This document shows positions 32,854 through 46,034 of a stretch of 64,000 nt of DNA, piece after piece. Under the pieces are notes generated by a model, which did no database searches, had not been told where the DNA came from, and saw nothing but the letters and a program-made list of their open reading frames with translations. The translations under genes and the position numbers were made by a program. The stretch is from Mercenaria mercenaria. Lineage: Eukaryota > Mollusca > Bivalvia > Venerida > Veneridae. The DNA is taken from contig NC_069369.1 in NCBI RefSeq assembly GCF_021730395.1, positions 63,701,501-63,765,500 of the forward strand, read 5' to 3'. How positions within the stretch are numbered: position 1 is the stretch's first letter; the number at the start of each line of letters is the position of its first letter.

Positions 32854-33391
32854 TGTCACGGATACTCGTGAGTTCTGCATTTAGGGAGAGGGAGAATAGG
32901 GTCTGGAGCCTGCAAATATACCCAGGCACTAATAAATTGTCAGAGAGATGACAAAAACACGGCTCTCGCCATAACTTCTATAATATCAGTGCAATCGAAA
33001 TAATACGTAAACAAACCACACGAAAATATACGCATACAAATATAATGGTTAACTGAAATCTTGACAACAATATTTACCTGCAAATATACCCAGGCACTAA
33101 TAAATTGTCAGAGAGATGACAAAAACACGGCTCTCGCCATAACTTCTATAATATCAGTGCGCAGGCGCATAGAAAAGCGTGAATATCGTGCCAAATGGTA
33201 ATCAATAAAGTATGAATGAGGCCCGTCACCTTAGTTATTGGATGGTGAAATGAAATGAAAAGTGAATAGATGAAAAAATGAGACGAAATGGACTGATGGA
33301 AGGAACACATGACAAAGAGATAACACATGACATACAGATACAGGATACACAAAAACATAGACTCGGACACATGCATATTGTCCCTGTGACA
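32854..33391 (-). repeat. Gypsy LTR, downstream copy on minus strand
   Basis: 538 bp with TGTCAC/GTGACA ends. An 84-bp block (32909-32992) is repeated inside the same LTR (33077-33160), beginning CCTGCAAATATACCCAGGC. Confidence 0.95.
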
Positions 33392-34140
33392 TACTTCCCC
33401 GCCAGGAGTAAAATGGCGTCCCGACATTTTCAACCAAATTCTTAAATCCAATTTAACTGCCGTTAAGCAAATAAAGCAAATTACCCTAAGAGACAATAGC
33501 TGGCTCCTACATATTTACAAAGCTACTGCAAAACTACACTACACTCATTATGTAGCAATACAACTTAAAGGCACGGTACTTGTGAAAATACTTTTGCCCT
33601 ATAATTGTGTACTCTATGAAAGTACAATACTGTCTGAAAATGCTGCAAAGCATTTATAAACAGGACAGTGCTTAATACACTGTTAGTAAAGGTGAACGCG
33701 TTCAGGATTAAAGTAGAACATGTACCTGAAGTACATTATTTTGCACCATAAAATGGAAAATTGTGTGATGCGTTAGCATAACACAAATACAAATACATCT
33801 ACCTGCTCTTGCTGACAGAGACAACTGTTTCAAGCAGATACTTAATTTGTGAGCTTTCCTGAGATAGGAAACCTTACAAAAGGGATGCATACACAGCCCA
33901 TACTGACACATGTAATGAACCCGGACTTTATATCAATACATTCCATCTTTGAAAACCAGTTAAGTATATACATGGTACTGGTACACAAGAAATACACAAG
34001 TGGAAATAGATGGAATAGAGAAGTTTATTTAGATATTACTGCTAGGTTGCAACACAAATACTTGCAGTAATATGACATTTATATAAAAGATAAGATCTGT
34101 ACAACTGTGACACTGAAATAAAAATAACTGTACAACTGTG

Positions 34141-36429
34141 CTACTTCTTATCGAGCTGCCAATCAGATGTCATCCAATGAGGCTCTCTTCTCACCCTGTT
34201 AGTCCGTCTTGGGATGAATGGTGGGGCTTCGGGTCTAAGACTGCTATTACCTGGGCGCCTTGCTGGAATGACATACCGGTCTGTCCTAGGGAGGTCTCTT
34301 GTCGAAACAGCTGGAGAAGCGTCTAAAGGGCCCGATGTGACAGACATAGAAGGACGGTTGTCATCGTTGCAGGTAGAAGTATAAGAGTCATTCTGGACAT
34401 TACCTTCGACCACAGGGACAGATGAAGTCGCAGATGGGCCAAGGGTTCTTGGTTCCTTGAGCGGAAGACCCATGAAAGGAAGTAGCATGTTCCTGTGTAA
34501 CAACTTGCAGATATCGTCACCATGCTCTGGCTTGACCTGAAAAATAGGTAAATCGGGGTTAGGCTGTTCAACGACAACATGAATGTCCTTACTCCACCTG
34601 TCAGCTAGCTTGCACTTACCTTTCTGACCAACATTCCTCACCAGCACGCGATCACCTGGAACAATACGTACATCTCGGACACGGAGGTCATAGCGTTTCT
34701 TGTGACGCTTAGCTTGGCGCTTTGCTTCCTTACTTGCAACCTTATATGCAAAGTGTAGACGCTTCCTGAGCCCGTCAACATATTCGGCATGTTTCTTAGA
34801 ACGAATAGTGCTATCTGGTTCAATACCAAGAAACGCATCAACAGCTAATCTGGGATGACGCCCAAACATGAGATAATGGGGTGTCAACCCCGTAGTCTCA
34901 TGACGTGTAGAGTTGTAAGCATGAACAAGCGCTGGAATGTGAGCTTTCCAATTGGTCTTCTGCCTGTCTTCCAAGGTACCGAGCATGTTCAGAAGAGTCT
35001 GGTTGAATCTTTCAGGCATTCCGTTACCTTGGGGATGGTAAGGGGTTGTCCTTGACTTAGAAATGTTTGCTAGACGACACAGCTCCTTAATGACTGACCC
35101 GTCAAAATTCCGGCCTTGGTCACTATGGAGACGGCTGGGAAATCCATAGTGACAAATGAAGTTCTCGAAAAGGACTTTGGCGGTAGTGCGGGCAGTCTGG
35201 TTCTTTGTTGGCACAGCTTGTGCGTAATGTGTAAAATGGTCAGTGATAACTAACACATTTTCGTATCCACCAGCAGACATTTCCAAAGTAAGGAAATCCA
35301 TACAGACCAATTCCAGAGGATATGATGAATGTATGGGGATGAGGCCAGCTGCAGCTGATACTGGTGTCTTCCGGCGTATGCAACGTGGACACTTCCTTAC
35401 CCTGGTCTCTACAAAGCTGTCTACACCAGGCCAGAAGAAGCGGAATTTGACAAGTGAGCCAGTTCGTTCAATACCCTGATGACCTGCATTATTATGAAGC
35501 CCCTTGAAAACGATATCAAAGAATGCTTCAGGCAGAGCAAGCTGGTCTACCGCATGACCACAAACATTACCGTGCCTGTACAGGATTCCTTCCTTCAAGA
35601 AAAGGTTCTGCCACTCCCTTAGATACCTACGAACGGGCTCAGGCTCAAGGGCACATAACCTCCTGGTTGGCTTATGACCTGTTAAAAGTATCTGTACTAC
35701 CCGGGACACAGTCGGGTCCTTTGACTGCTCCTGCTTCCACTCTACATCACTCAGATAATCTGAAGGTCCACACTGAGTGCTAAGATCTAGTACCTTCTGA
35801 CTTAAGGAAATACATTCTACGGCTGGAGAGCTGTCGGCATGAAGACACCCTTGAAAAACAGCTTTAACAGCTTCACTGAAAATGACGGTATCCTGCTGAT
35901 TTGGAATCCGAGACAGAAAGTCTGCATCAACATTTGACCTCCCTGACCTATACTGAAGGCTGAAGTTGTATGTAGCTAGTGCAGCAAGCCATCTATGTGA
36001 AGCTGCGTCTAACTTTGCCGAAGACAGTACATATGTCAATGGGTTGTTGTCAGTGCGGACCTTGAAAGAGTTACCATAAAGGTAATCACTGAACTTGTCA
36101 ACAACAGCCCATTTCAACGCCAAAAACTCCAGTTTGTGAGCCGGGTAGATACGTTCGTTCTCACGGAGGCCTCTACTGGCATACGCAATGACCCTCTCAT
36201 GACCATTCTGTTCTTGGTAGAGCACCGCACCCAATCCTGATCTACTTGCATCAACATTAAGTATGAAGGGCTTTGAAAAGTCGGCATAAGCGAGGACCGG
36301 AGGTGAGGTCAACTTCTCAATAAGCTGATCAAAGGCTTGCTGTTCGACTTGGCCCCATTTCCAGGGTGTGGCACTTTTGTTGCTCTTGCTATTAGCATTA
36401 GTAGGGTGTCCTACTAGCAAGTCATTCAA
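34141..36429 (-). pseudogene. Gypsy pol part: RNase H and integrase
   Basis: Fossil pol region. RNase H motifs are LNVDASRSGLGAVLYQ, AHKLEFLALKWAV and RTDNNPLTYV. The integrase has the HHCC zinc finger (HNNAGHQGIERTGS...CPRCIRRK) and the D-D-E core visible as CMDFLTLE, HSDQGRNFDG and GMPERFNQTL. A GDRVLVRNVG-type C-terminal domain and a Pro/Ser-rich tail follow. The order RNase H then integrase is the Gypsy order. I saw no chromodomain. Confidence 0.92.
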
Positions 36430-36447
36430 AGGTTTTGCGATGCTCGC

Positions 36448-38127
36448 TTATCCAGCAACAAACCTACGATAGTATCCCGCAAAACCTAGAAAACTTCTCA
36501 GATCCTTTATGCAGGTGGGAATGGGCCACTCTTTTAAGGCCTTAATCTTGTCAGGGTCCGTTTCTACGCCATCAGCGCTGACGACATGTCCAAGATAGGT
36601 CACACTGGAGAGGAAGAACTCGCATTTACTACCCTTGAGCTTCAAACCTGCCTCCTGTAGGCGTCTGAAAACGGCATTAAGGCGGTCAAAGTGTTCGTCT
36701 AGAGTGCGAGAAAAGACAATAACATCATCCAAATATATTAAACACTCTTTGAGGTGTAGCTCCCCCATGCACCTCTCCATTAAACGCTGGAACGTAGCGG
36801 GGGCGTTCGTCAACCCGAAGGCCATCCGTTCGCACTCGTAAAAACCGAGTGGGCCAACTGAAAAGGCAGTTTTTTCCTTATCGGACTCTTTCATGGCCAC
36901 TTGCCAGTAGCCTGATCGTAAGTCAAGCTTACTAAATAATTTTGCCCCCGCCAGAGAGTCAATGGTCTCGTCTATCCTTGGAAGGGCGTAGGCATCAGAA
37001 ACTGTACGACTATTCAACTTCCTGAAGTCAATGCAGAATCTGAGGGAGTTGTCTTTCTTCCTGACAAGGACGATGTTACTCGAGAATGGACTTTTGGATT
37101 CTCTGATTGCCCCTGCAGCCAGCATATCCTTCAAGTGTTCCCTGACCTCTTCGTACATACCAGGGGGGATGCGGCGGTACGGTTCCTTGAACGGTTTTGG
37201 ATCTGTCAAGTTTATTTCGTGTTCGACGAGATTAGTGCAACCAAGGTCAGTGATACCTGTGGAAAATAAACCCTTCCACTTGTTTAGAAACTTCACAGCC
37301 TCCTCTCTGCGATCTCCAAGAATAGGGTTATGACGGATCTTAATACCCAAATCCTCTAAGGATTTGCTCTTAGAAGACTGATCGGTGTTAGTACTCTCGG
37401 GAGGGTCAATGGTGCGAACCACATCTACTTCTTGCAAAGAACAAAGTAAGGACTTGGGCAAGATACGGACAGGTTTTACAGACATGTTACAAATACGGAC
37501 TGGAACTTTCGAAAAGGTTCGATCAGGGTGGACTTTAACCAGACGTGGACATACATTGAAAGAGTGGGTATTCTGATCATCCTCTGTCACACCATGAGTC
37601 ATAGTCTGTAGACCACGAGCAATACCCGGAACTGTGCAAGTCTGAAATGGCTGGAGAACCATAGGCCTGTTCAAGAATGCCCTAACTGGGACAGAATTAC
37701 TATCTGTTACGGAAGAAAAGACTTCACTCCATGGAGATGGCACTTGCTGGAGTCCTTCAGCACATTTTCTGAAATAAGTTATCACATTGGTCCCAACAAT
37801 AAGGGTAATAGTCTGTGTATAGGATGTGTCCGGTACAATCAATACTGGAACAGAAACAGACTGTGGAGACAAGTGCTGGACAGTTATATCAAGGATGGAG
37901 TACCCGACATAGGGTACAGCTGAATCATTTGCACCTTTAACACAAAAGTCAGAAAGACTGAGTAACTCAGGGACAGGGTCTAAAGACTCAAAGAACGACT
38001 GAGACAGAGTAGTTACCATAGACCCAGAGTCAAGGAGAGCAACGGCGGGTGTACCATTAACAAGCACATTAGTTTCATTGGAGTGTCCAACTAAAGGAAC
38101 AACTGGTGGGCCATTTTCCTTACACAA
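36448..38127 (-). pseudogene. Gypsy pol part: protease and reverse transcriptase
   Basis: Fossil pol region following gag with almost no gap. The retroviral-type aspartic protease has ALLDSGSMVTTLS. The reverse transcriptase shows PYRRIPPGMYEEV, SSNIVLVRKKDNSLRFCID, DLRSGYWQVAM, FGLTNAPATFQRLM and the catalytic IYLDDVIVFS, then the connection LGHVVSADGVETDP. All are standard for Ty3/Gypsy. Confidence 0.93.
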
Positions 38128-38132
38128 TCCTC

Positions 38133-39611
38133 CTACTGGCCCTTTGGAGGAGGATTCTGTTGGTTTAAAGGCTGCTCTTGGGAGGCCGATGAAGTAGAAT
38201 CCGGCTTATCATTCGAGCTGGTTCCCTTCTCTTGATTCCTATCTACTGGGCGTCTGTTACCCCATCTTCTTGAAGAATTCTCTGGCCTGTTCCTATTCTT
38301 CTTAGCCTCTTCAAGATCTTTCTCAATATTGCTGACTCTTGTATTAAGACCTTTCATTTCTGTAGTTAAATCCTGCAGCTGTTTCAATAGCTTTGACTCA
38401 AAAGCTGTACTACACTGCCTGGCATCTGGCTCTTTAGCTTTTCCAACATCACTATCCTTCTCGCCAAAAGTAATTCTGCTCTTGCTACTAACAGACCTAT
38501 CCACTTGTCCTGTCTTAATATCTTCCTCTACCTGCCTTAGCTCCCTTCTTAACCTTGTATAGTCTTGCACAGACTCGTACTTATATCGAGTTGCATTCTT
38601 CAACTCTTGGTCCCTCAGACCTGACCAAAGCCGGTTTCTCAACATGTCCTCTCGCATGGTTCTATCGAGATCAATTTGTGAATTACAGAGGAGATGCTCT
38701 AACCTCAGACTATAGTCAACTATTGACTCGCCCTCTCGTTGAGTTGCTGAATAAAACTGCTCTTTAAGCCTCTCAGGAGTTGCCACATTTCCATATGTTG
38801 CATCCATCTCCCTCATGATTTCTGGAACAGTTGCCCATTCACCCAAATGAAGCAAAACTGATCTGGCCTTGCCTTTTAAGCTATTTCTAATTGACTCCAG
38901 AATGCAATACTCTGAGTAAATGCCACATTTAAGGAGACAATTCACCTCATATTTCCATACTACAAACTCTACATCCTCTTTCTTACATTCCCCAGAGAAC
39001 TGTGGGAGTTTAGGAAGTCTTTGTGGAGGTATAGCATAGGAACTTGTAAAAGATGGTGAATACATAGGAGGTAAGTTGCCAGGAGGCCTCATACCTACTG
39101 GTGTATCTGAGCTTTTGTTCTTCTGTGAGAAATCACCAATCTGTTTCACAGGGGGATTTGTGTCTGAAGCTGTACTGGGGCGTTCTGGACCAAAAGATAC
39201 ACGATAAGACGTTCTATCCCGAGGAAGTGAATAATTAGGGGTAGTATCACACCCGGGTCTAAAGGAGTAATGTCTACCTTGAGTTTGTGAAAGACCAGTT
39301 TCTAAAGAAGGGCGTGCATTGTAAGGGTACAATGTAGGTGGAGAGCAGTCATACAAACTACGAAACTCTCTATCTGGGGTTGGTGTACCAAACCCGAAGC
39401 CCGAATGCACTGGAGTTCTATCTGAGGTATTACGGGCTGTATCAATTGTATAACCAGAATTAAGTACACGTCTTATGCAATAATCTAAGTCTACATCATC
39501 ACTTTTATCCGCAGTTTGTGATCCTGAATTACATGTACTAGTGCCCTCCTCCATGTTTACATACACCGACATCTTGCAAACAAAACAAAACTTGCGAATA
39601 AATGTTACCAA
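38133..39611 (-). pseudogene. Gypsy gag region
   Basis: An open frame of 492 codons with a Pro/Ser/Thr-rich N-terminal half, the capsid-like stretch LPQFSGECKKEDVEFVVWKY, GKARSVLLHLGE and REGESIVDYSLRLEHLL (the Gypsy gag signature), and a charged C-terminus with RNRPENSSRRWGNRRPVD. No CCHC zinc knuckle is visible; the basic Arg/Asn tail may serve instead. It ends six bases before the start of the pol region. Confidence 0.88.
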
Positions 39612-40712
39612 ACAATTTTATTTACAAGTATGTTCGCACTTATCTAGTGAGTACATACTATAAATGCAATTTAAAAGTGGTCCTTTCAGTACACCATACA
39701 ATAGTACTGTCACAAAACACAATATCAAATCTAAACTTAAGTTCGACTTATCTGGCTAAACAGTCTGTCCACAGAGAGATTTCTAAATTTTATGGACACA
39801 GGTTATGTCCACTACTGTACACCGTAGGAAAAGTCAAACTCTACTTTCTTGAAAAAATTGAAGAAACGCACACTAAAATATTCAAATAGTTAATGCAGCT
39901 TTTATGTGCAAAATCCAATCACAAAAACATACAAAATAATATCAGTCTTGTACTTAATGATGGCACTCTATGTACGCCATACATAACTGACGGGATGAGC
40001 AGTGATCACACGCCTGTTCAACCTTAATGTGGTATGGTTCATCTATACTAGATACCTAATATCAGAGATTGGTTCAGCGGACTCTCAAGTAAACTGAAAA
40101 GTTGTCTGAATAACTAGTGGCAACTAATGCCCAACATACTTATAACTGAAATATTCTGCTGTTATCGAATTATAACCACAACTTCTCAACAGCCAACACT
40201 AAATGCTCTGTGTATGGTAAAGTTATTTACAGACAAAACCGCAACTCACCTAATTCTACCCAATTACCTGACCGCAACCGATTTCCGCATAAAAATCTTC
40301 TGCTTCAAAATAGTTCGTAAAAAATGCCGTGTTTGCATGAACAGAATACAATCTACACTGTACAACACCGTAGATGTATTCTGTTTGAACCTATGAATTT
40401 ATCCAAGCTCTAAAAATAAATCAACTGTAAAAATTATTTCATTTTTTTTTTTTACAGTATAAATGTATAATCACTTTTCAGCCCAATGTATTTTCAACCT
40501 GTTCAGTATAATTAATTATCAGCAGTATTTTTAAATACTAATGATAATTTGGCTAACAACCACAATGTATAATTCTGGTACACAATTTTAGGGTTCAAGT
40601 TGTAAAATTTACAAGTCCAACTATGGTACTACCCCGATTAAATACTTGTACTACTTCTAAGAAAGTGACTAACTAAATGCCAGCTCTCAATCAGGTCTCT
40701 GGTTCCCACTAA

Positions 40713-40743
<31 letters not shown>

Positions 40744-41494
40744 CAAATGTCACAGGATCTATATACTACATGCAGGACAATGATGTAATAGAGATGAAAA
40801 ATGAAATGTTAGCTCACCAATCACCTGGCAGATTAATGGTAACTCATGCGAAAGAGATAGCTGAAAGCGGCTCTGGTGTTAATCTGTAATCTGATGTAAC
40901 TGTGAAGTGCACTGTGCAGCTGGACCTCAGATTCTCAATCTCAAACCTGTCACAACAAAATATAAATAGATGACAATTGTCAAAAATTAAATAATGTATA
41001 AATAAATCTCAAATAAAGTCACATAAATTTACTGAATAGTGTCACTATTTACCTAAACAATGTCATGAAGATTAGATACTTAAATCACTTAAATGTCACT
41101 TTTATCACTAAATTCACTGAATGTTTATGCACATTCCACCGCACAAAAAGTAAACAAACTGTCCGGTCCAGTAATCCCACGGCGAACGAAGATGATATAC
41201 GTAATGACAGGTGTTGGCATGCCACTCATTCAATTAAGTGAACTAATATGTAAACGTCTAAAGCGTTTTAAAGTTTCAGAAAGCTTTCAATATAATGAAA
41301 ATTACGACAAACTTTTAAAACACATGTGTATTGGAATACGGAAATCCATATTGATACGGTCTGTGACGTCAGCACGGGGTTCCCCAATTTTCATTGGCTG
41401 TTTTTGAAGCGGGAGGTTAATCCCGGAACACGGCTCGTATTCGTCCCTAGACTGTCTCGCTCTGCGTTCCCAAAATGTTACACTGGCCACCAAA
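39612..41494 (-). other. Gypsy 5' internal leader, non-coding
   Basis: About 1.9 kb lies between the upstream LTR and gag, unusually long for a leader. It contains a T-run of about 30 bases near 40714-40743 and no recognisable gene. The primer-binding site should abut the LTR at 41494; TGGTGGCCAGTGTAAC on the minus strand is the candidate. Confidence 0.6.
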
Positions 41495-42032
41495 TGTCAC
41501 GGATACTCGTGAGTTCTGCATTTAGGGAGAGGGAGAATAGGGTCTGGAGCCTGCAAATATACCCAGGCACTAATAAATTGTCAGAGAGATGACAAAAACA
41601 CGGCTCTCGCCATAACTTCTATAATATCAGTGCAATCGAAATAATACGTAAACAAACCACACGAAAATATACGCATACAAATATAATGGTTAACTGAAAT
41701 CTTGACAACAATATTTACCTGCAAATATACCCAGGCACTAATAAATTGTCAGAGAGATGACAAAAACACGGCTCTCGCCATAACTTCTATAATATCAGTG
41801 CGCAGGCGCATAGAAAAGCGTGAATATCGTGCCAAATGGTAATCAATAAAGTATGAATGAGGCCCGTCACCTTAGTTATTGGATGGTGAAATGAAATGAA
41901 AAGTGAATAGATGAAAAAATGAGACGAAATGGACTGATGGAAGGAACACATGACAAAGAGATAACACATGGCATACAGATACAGGATACACAAAAACATA
42001 GACTCGGACACATGCATATTGTCCCTGTGACA
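41495..42032 (-). repeat. Gypsy LTR, upstream copy on minus strand
   Basis: 538 bp, almost identical to 32854-33391, including the internal 84-bp repeat. On the minus strand it is the promoter-bearing 5' LTR. Confidence 0.95.
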
Positions 42033-42530
42033 TAAGGACAGTACTTGTTCAGTATACTTTTAAAGATTGAAAAAAATGTTTACGAAAAATATCGTAAATA
42101 AAGTTGATGTTACGAAGAATTCACTGACGTTGGTTGTGCTTCAACAAATGACTACAAAACAAAAATCAATATGCAAGGTAGCATTTACGGATCTTGTAAA
42201 TGTGTAGCAGAAACAGTATTTTGTAGCATAAAACAAATTTAACAGACGTCTTTTTTGGATAGTACTGAAGCTATAGCATCAGTCTACGTACTTTGTGAAC
42301 GATCCTTGTGTATCACGAATTACATAAAGCCTTAAATCTAAAATGAAATCAGCTGTTAGAAATACTTTAAAACACGTAAATTCGCCAGCGTTATATTAGT
42401 TAACAAAAAACTCTCGTAAAGAACATTTTATATTTTATTTAAAATACCCTTTTCCATGAAATCAACTTATCCGCCCAATCATTTTCTAAAAGCTTTGACT
42501 TCTTTAGCTTCAAAATGCTTATTAAGCATT
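42033..42530. other. Spacer with nothing recognised
   Basis: Begins with the TAAG duplicate of the Gypsy target site (42033-42036). A/T-rich, no gene. Confidence 0.45.
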
Positions 42531-42767
42531 TGAGCCGCACCATGAGAAAACAAACATTGTGCATTTGCGATCAGCATGGATCCAGACCAGCCTGCGCATC
42601 CGCGCAGTCCGGTCAGGATCCATGCTGTTCGTTTTCAAAGCCTATTGCAATTAGGGAAACCGTTAGCGAACAGCATGGATCCTGACCAGACTGCGCGGAT
42701 GCGCAGGCTGGTTTGGCTCCATGCTGGTCGCAAATGCACTATGTTGGTTTTCTCATGGTGTGGCTCA
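42531..42767. mobile_element. Foldback palindromic element, copy 2
   Basis: TGAGCCGCACCATGAG at the left and CTCATGGTGTGGCTCA at the right, with the same internal GGATCCAGACCAGCCTGCGC modules as copy 1. It is 237 bp long. Arm-specific bases (GCATTTGC and GCAAATGC) match each other rather than the other copies. Confidence 0.9.
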
Positions 42768-44514
42768 TATATATTTTAGCCAGAAGTCCATTCTTGTACC
42801 GGTTTATCCCATATATGCTAATATTGCTTTTATAGCTTGACATTGAGGATTTTATTTCAGTGTAAGATTGAAATATCTGTCACGAGTGAAACACTAGATG
42901 CAATATTTTCACGAGTGATATAGCCACGAGTGAAAATGTTAGATATTGTGTTAATGAGTGAAATATTTTATGATAAAACATGTAGAATAAACAATATTCT
43001 TTTTATTTGATGCTATGTCTAAATTTACCCATTTTATAGTTTCTTACCACAAAATATCAAATTATATTTTCACTATGAAAATACCAGATATATTTCCATC
43101 TAATATTTCTATAATTCACTGAAAAATATGTAATAAAATTATATACATAAATCGTTTGAAACCAAAAAGTGGATCAATTACCTCTTTACGAATGACATGT
43201 GAATGGGACAGTAACTGCAATTGGTATATAATGCATAATTATACAATTACTTTGATTGCACTAAAATGATCTATGAAGCCTTGACAGAGTTCAATATTCG
43301 TCAGTGCAAAGAGTGCATATAAAACATTTTTTTGACACACTAACACAGTTTCTAGCCACATTTACGAATATATACAGTGTATTTTATCAAGTCTTCCAAC
43401 TATTAAATAAAGTTTTAACATCGTTATACCCTTTAATAAAACACAACACAAGTCTAAAATTACATTTAAAAACATGCAATACATTTTTAATTGTATTAAT
43501 ATCAATGATATTTGATACTTCATTACATATTTAATGGCATCGGTATCATAACACCCAACAATATATCACACATTGAAAGACATATACATTCAAGATCTAA
43601 TATTGCATTTAAAGGAAGGACTGTTGTGAGTTATCACTGAAATAAGAGGAATTACTTGTTAACTGAAAAGCATAAACAGAATGATATTGGTTTGTTGGGT
43701 TTAACGGACCTCAGTGTGTGATAATTTTCAAGTTCTTTACCGGTGGTAACCTTTTGTTCTGCAAGTAACTGATAATTCCGCTGATATTTCAGAAATTGAC
43801 GAAGAATGGTCTTAAACATTTCGTCTTTAGTAAAACATCAAGGATAATATTTATGTTATCCTGGGTGAGCTGAAGGAATGCGGATATAGATGTATACAAG
43901 TTGTCTATCCGACTTAGACCACGTGACATAAAAAACTGCAATTACTTAAATCTCTCCCGCGCGTTCTATATAAATTAGGATTAACGTGTTTTTATAAGAG
44001 TAATATCATCTTTGTACCGTTAGCGCTTAATTGTCAGTAGGGCATATGAAAGAATGCAGGTTATTTGTATAAATTCAGTTTTACTCAAATACCGGATTTA
44101 CTAAGATTTAACGTTCATTAACACTTTGAGTCATTTGCAGTCACATAATTCATGCTAAACAGTTAAATATGGATTTCTCAAAAATACTCAAAATTGGACA
44201 ATTAGTTTTGTGAGGAGCTTGCATGTTGGCGAAACAGGATGACAGATACGTTGATTCAAGAAGATAGCCAGGCTATTTATTTATTTATTTAGTTAGTTAG
44301 TTATTTTTTTATTTGTTTACTTTGTCTATCAGGATATAGTTAGTGCGTAGATGCTCGTAGGACTACGAATACCTTTTACTATATTGTGCCCTTCTTGTAA
44401 GAATGACGTAGTTGTTTTACTTTCTAACTGGCCCAAGTTGTTCGAAACTTAACGGGATGTAATTTAGTTTAGTTTAGTTTATACTAATTTGTTTTAGCTC
44501 GATTGTGATGAAAG
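42768..44514. other. Intergenic, simple repeats only
   Basis: No gene. CACGAGTGAAA-type motifs cluster near 42880-42960, and (TTTA)n/(TTAG)n runs lie near 44274-44312. An open frame at 43304-43534 has no motifs. Confidence 0.45.
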
Positions 44515-44665
44515 TTTTAACTGTTAAAGCTTATTGTAACCACTCTCGAGTCCGTTTCCTATGAAAACTAGTACTGGGGTCATATGAGAAGTCATGGTCG
44601 TGACCCCAATGATGCTCGAACCCACGACCACTGCATTAAACTACTAAACTAACAGCCTGTTAAAT
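44515..44665 (-). mobile_element. tRNA-like SINE fragment, antisense
   Basis: On the minus strand the sequence reads GTTAGTTTAGTAGTTTAATG (A-box-like) and GTGGGTTCGAGCATC (B-box-like), followed by a GGGGTCACGACCATGAC hairpin. It resembles a degraded tRNA-headed SINE of a different family from those at 1528 and 62341. Confidence 0.5.
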
Positions 44666-45840
44666 TTCTATTCAGGATACTAGTCTTGGTGGGTGGAAAA
44701 CACTAGTATGATGTTTTAATTTTACTGTAAAGATGATTTAGTGTTTATAATCTTTAACAAGTACATCTGAGGTTTCTAAACTGTCGAAATCTACTGATAA
44801 AGTTAATCGACCGTTAACTCAGTCGCCTGTTAAAGTTTCGAACAAATGGATCCAGTTGTTTGCAAATGTAAAGATCGTGCTGACATGTCTTTTTTTATAA
44901 CAAGTGAACATAAATGGTTACAACTGTTGGAAACGTTTCAGTGAATGTGTAAATTAAGTTTTTACCAAGTTGGTTCCACACTACAAATATGTAGTTTATT
45001 GTAATTCAATTTTATTGATATCTAATAACATGGGGTCGTTTTTACGATATTAATATCTAGACGTTGTCAACTTAATTTACCTCCAAGTCAGTCTTAATTT
45101 TTTTTTATCCCATTGATAACTGGTGAGAATATTGCAAGGTCATTTAACTCCGGCGTTAGCCTGTATTGTTAGATAGTAAATTGACACGAAATTCACGCGT
45201 TTTTGCCCAAGTTTCCCCCGATATATATACAACGCTACTGTTGTAAATGAAATATAGACGGGTACAAGTCTGCTTTGCGATTGGCTATTTACGGATTATC
45301 GTGGTCTAAAGTCTGATGACACATTAAATTTTGCTCGATCGAGGTAAGAAATTTATTTGATAGATTTTTGTATGAGTTTTGCTACAGAATTTTGTAAAAT
45401 GGTCAACGCTATCCCACTGAATTTTTTCTGACTTTTGTAAAAAAATTTTTTCGAAAGAGGAACCTAAAATGTTTCATTTTTATAAGTTGTAAAATGGGGA
45501 GCCAGAATAGGGTCAGAGTTTTCGCGATTCAATGGGACAGTACCTTTACTAGTGATAAACATTTTGGTGCTACTCTAAGTTCAAAGTGAAATCGAAACAT
45601 CTGTATTACAGTCACAATGACTTTATATAAATAATCTGAGAATTGAACATCTTTTTTAACTATCAGATATTGAGCTATATATTTAGTTGTTGTTGTTTTT
45701 TTATTTCTAATAGTATAAATACTCATTTGATTTCCTCACTAATTCTTGCTTGACATACATTTAGGATAATTTCGGTTACTTTCCACAACTCGCCCTCATT
45801 ATTAGACTTTTTGTCCATTAAAATTCTAAAACCAGTCTAA
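44666..45840. other. Intergenic, nothing recognised
   Basis: No gene, RNA or repeat could be supported. The left border of the DIRS element is not sharply defined and may start in the last 100 bases. Confidence 0.4.
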
Positions 45841-46034
45841 AAAGAACCCATCTAGAACCGGAAACGGTGTAAGAGTAGAACAATACCCACAACAGTTTTA
45901 CTTCCGGCGACCAAGACGTGATTCCGACAGTGTTATTAATCTTCCGTCGCTGTCGGAAAAGGGAATTCTTCTAGGTCTAAAGAAGATGCGTCCTCTAAAT
46001 AAAAAGAAAACGCAAACTTCCGAATGTTGATCAA

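Larger units (their letters stand above)
32854..42032 (-). mobile_element. Ty3/Gypsy LTR retrotransposon, nearly complete and young
   Basis: A 9.2-kb element has two 538-bp LTRs starting TGTCAC and ending GTGACA, flanked by a 4-bp TAAG duplication. Read on the minus strand, the order is LTR, gag, pol (protease, reverse transcriptase, RNase H, integrase), LTR, the Ty3/Gypsy (Metaviridae) order. A purine tract (GGCGGGGAAGTA) abuts the downstream LTR. It looks whole in structure, with about one break in pol. The LTRs differ by about one base by eye, so insertion was recent. No envelope-like frame was seen. Confidence 0.95.

Noticed and set aside
33146-33496. Open frame inside the Gypsy LTR
   Set aside because: It is repeated in the other LTR, spans the LTR edge and has no family similarity; it is not treated as an envelope or accessory gene.
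43304-43534. Small hydrophobic protein gene
   Set aside because: An A/T-rich open frame by chance; no start context, splice sites or similarity.
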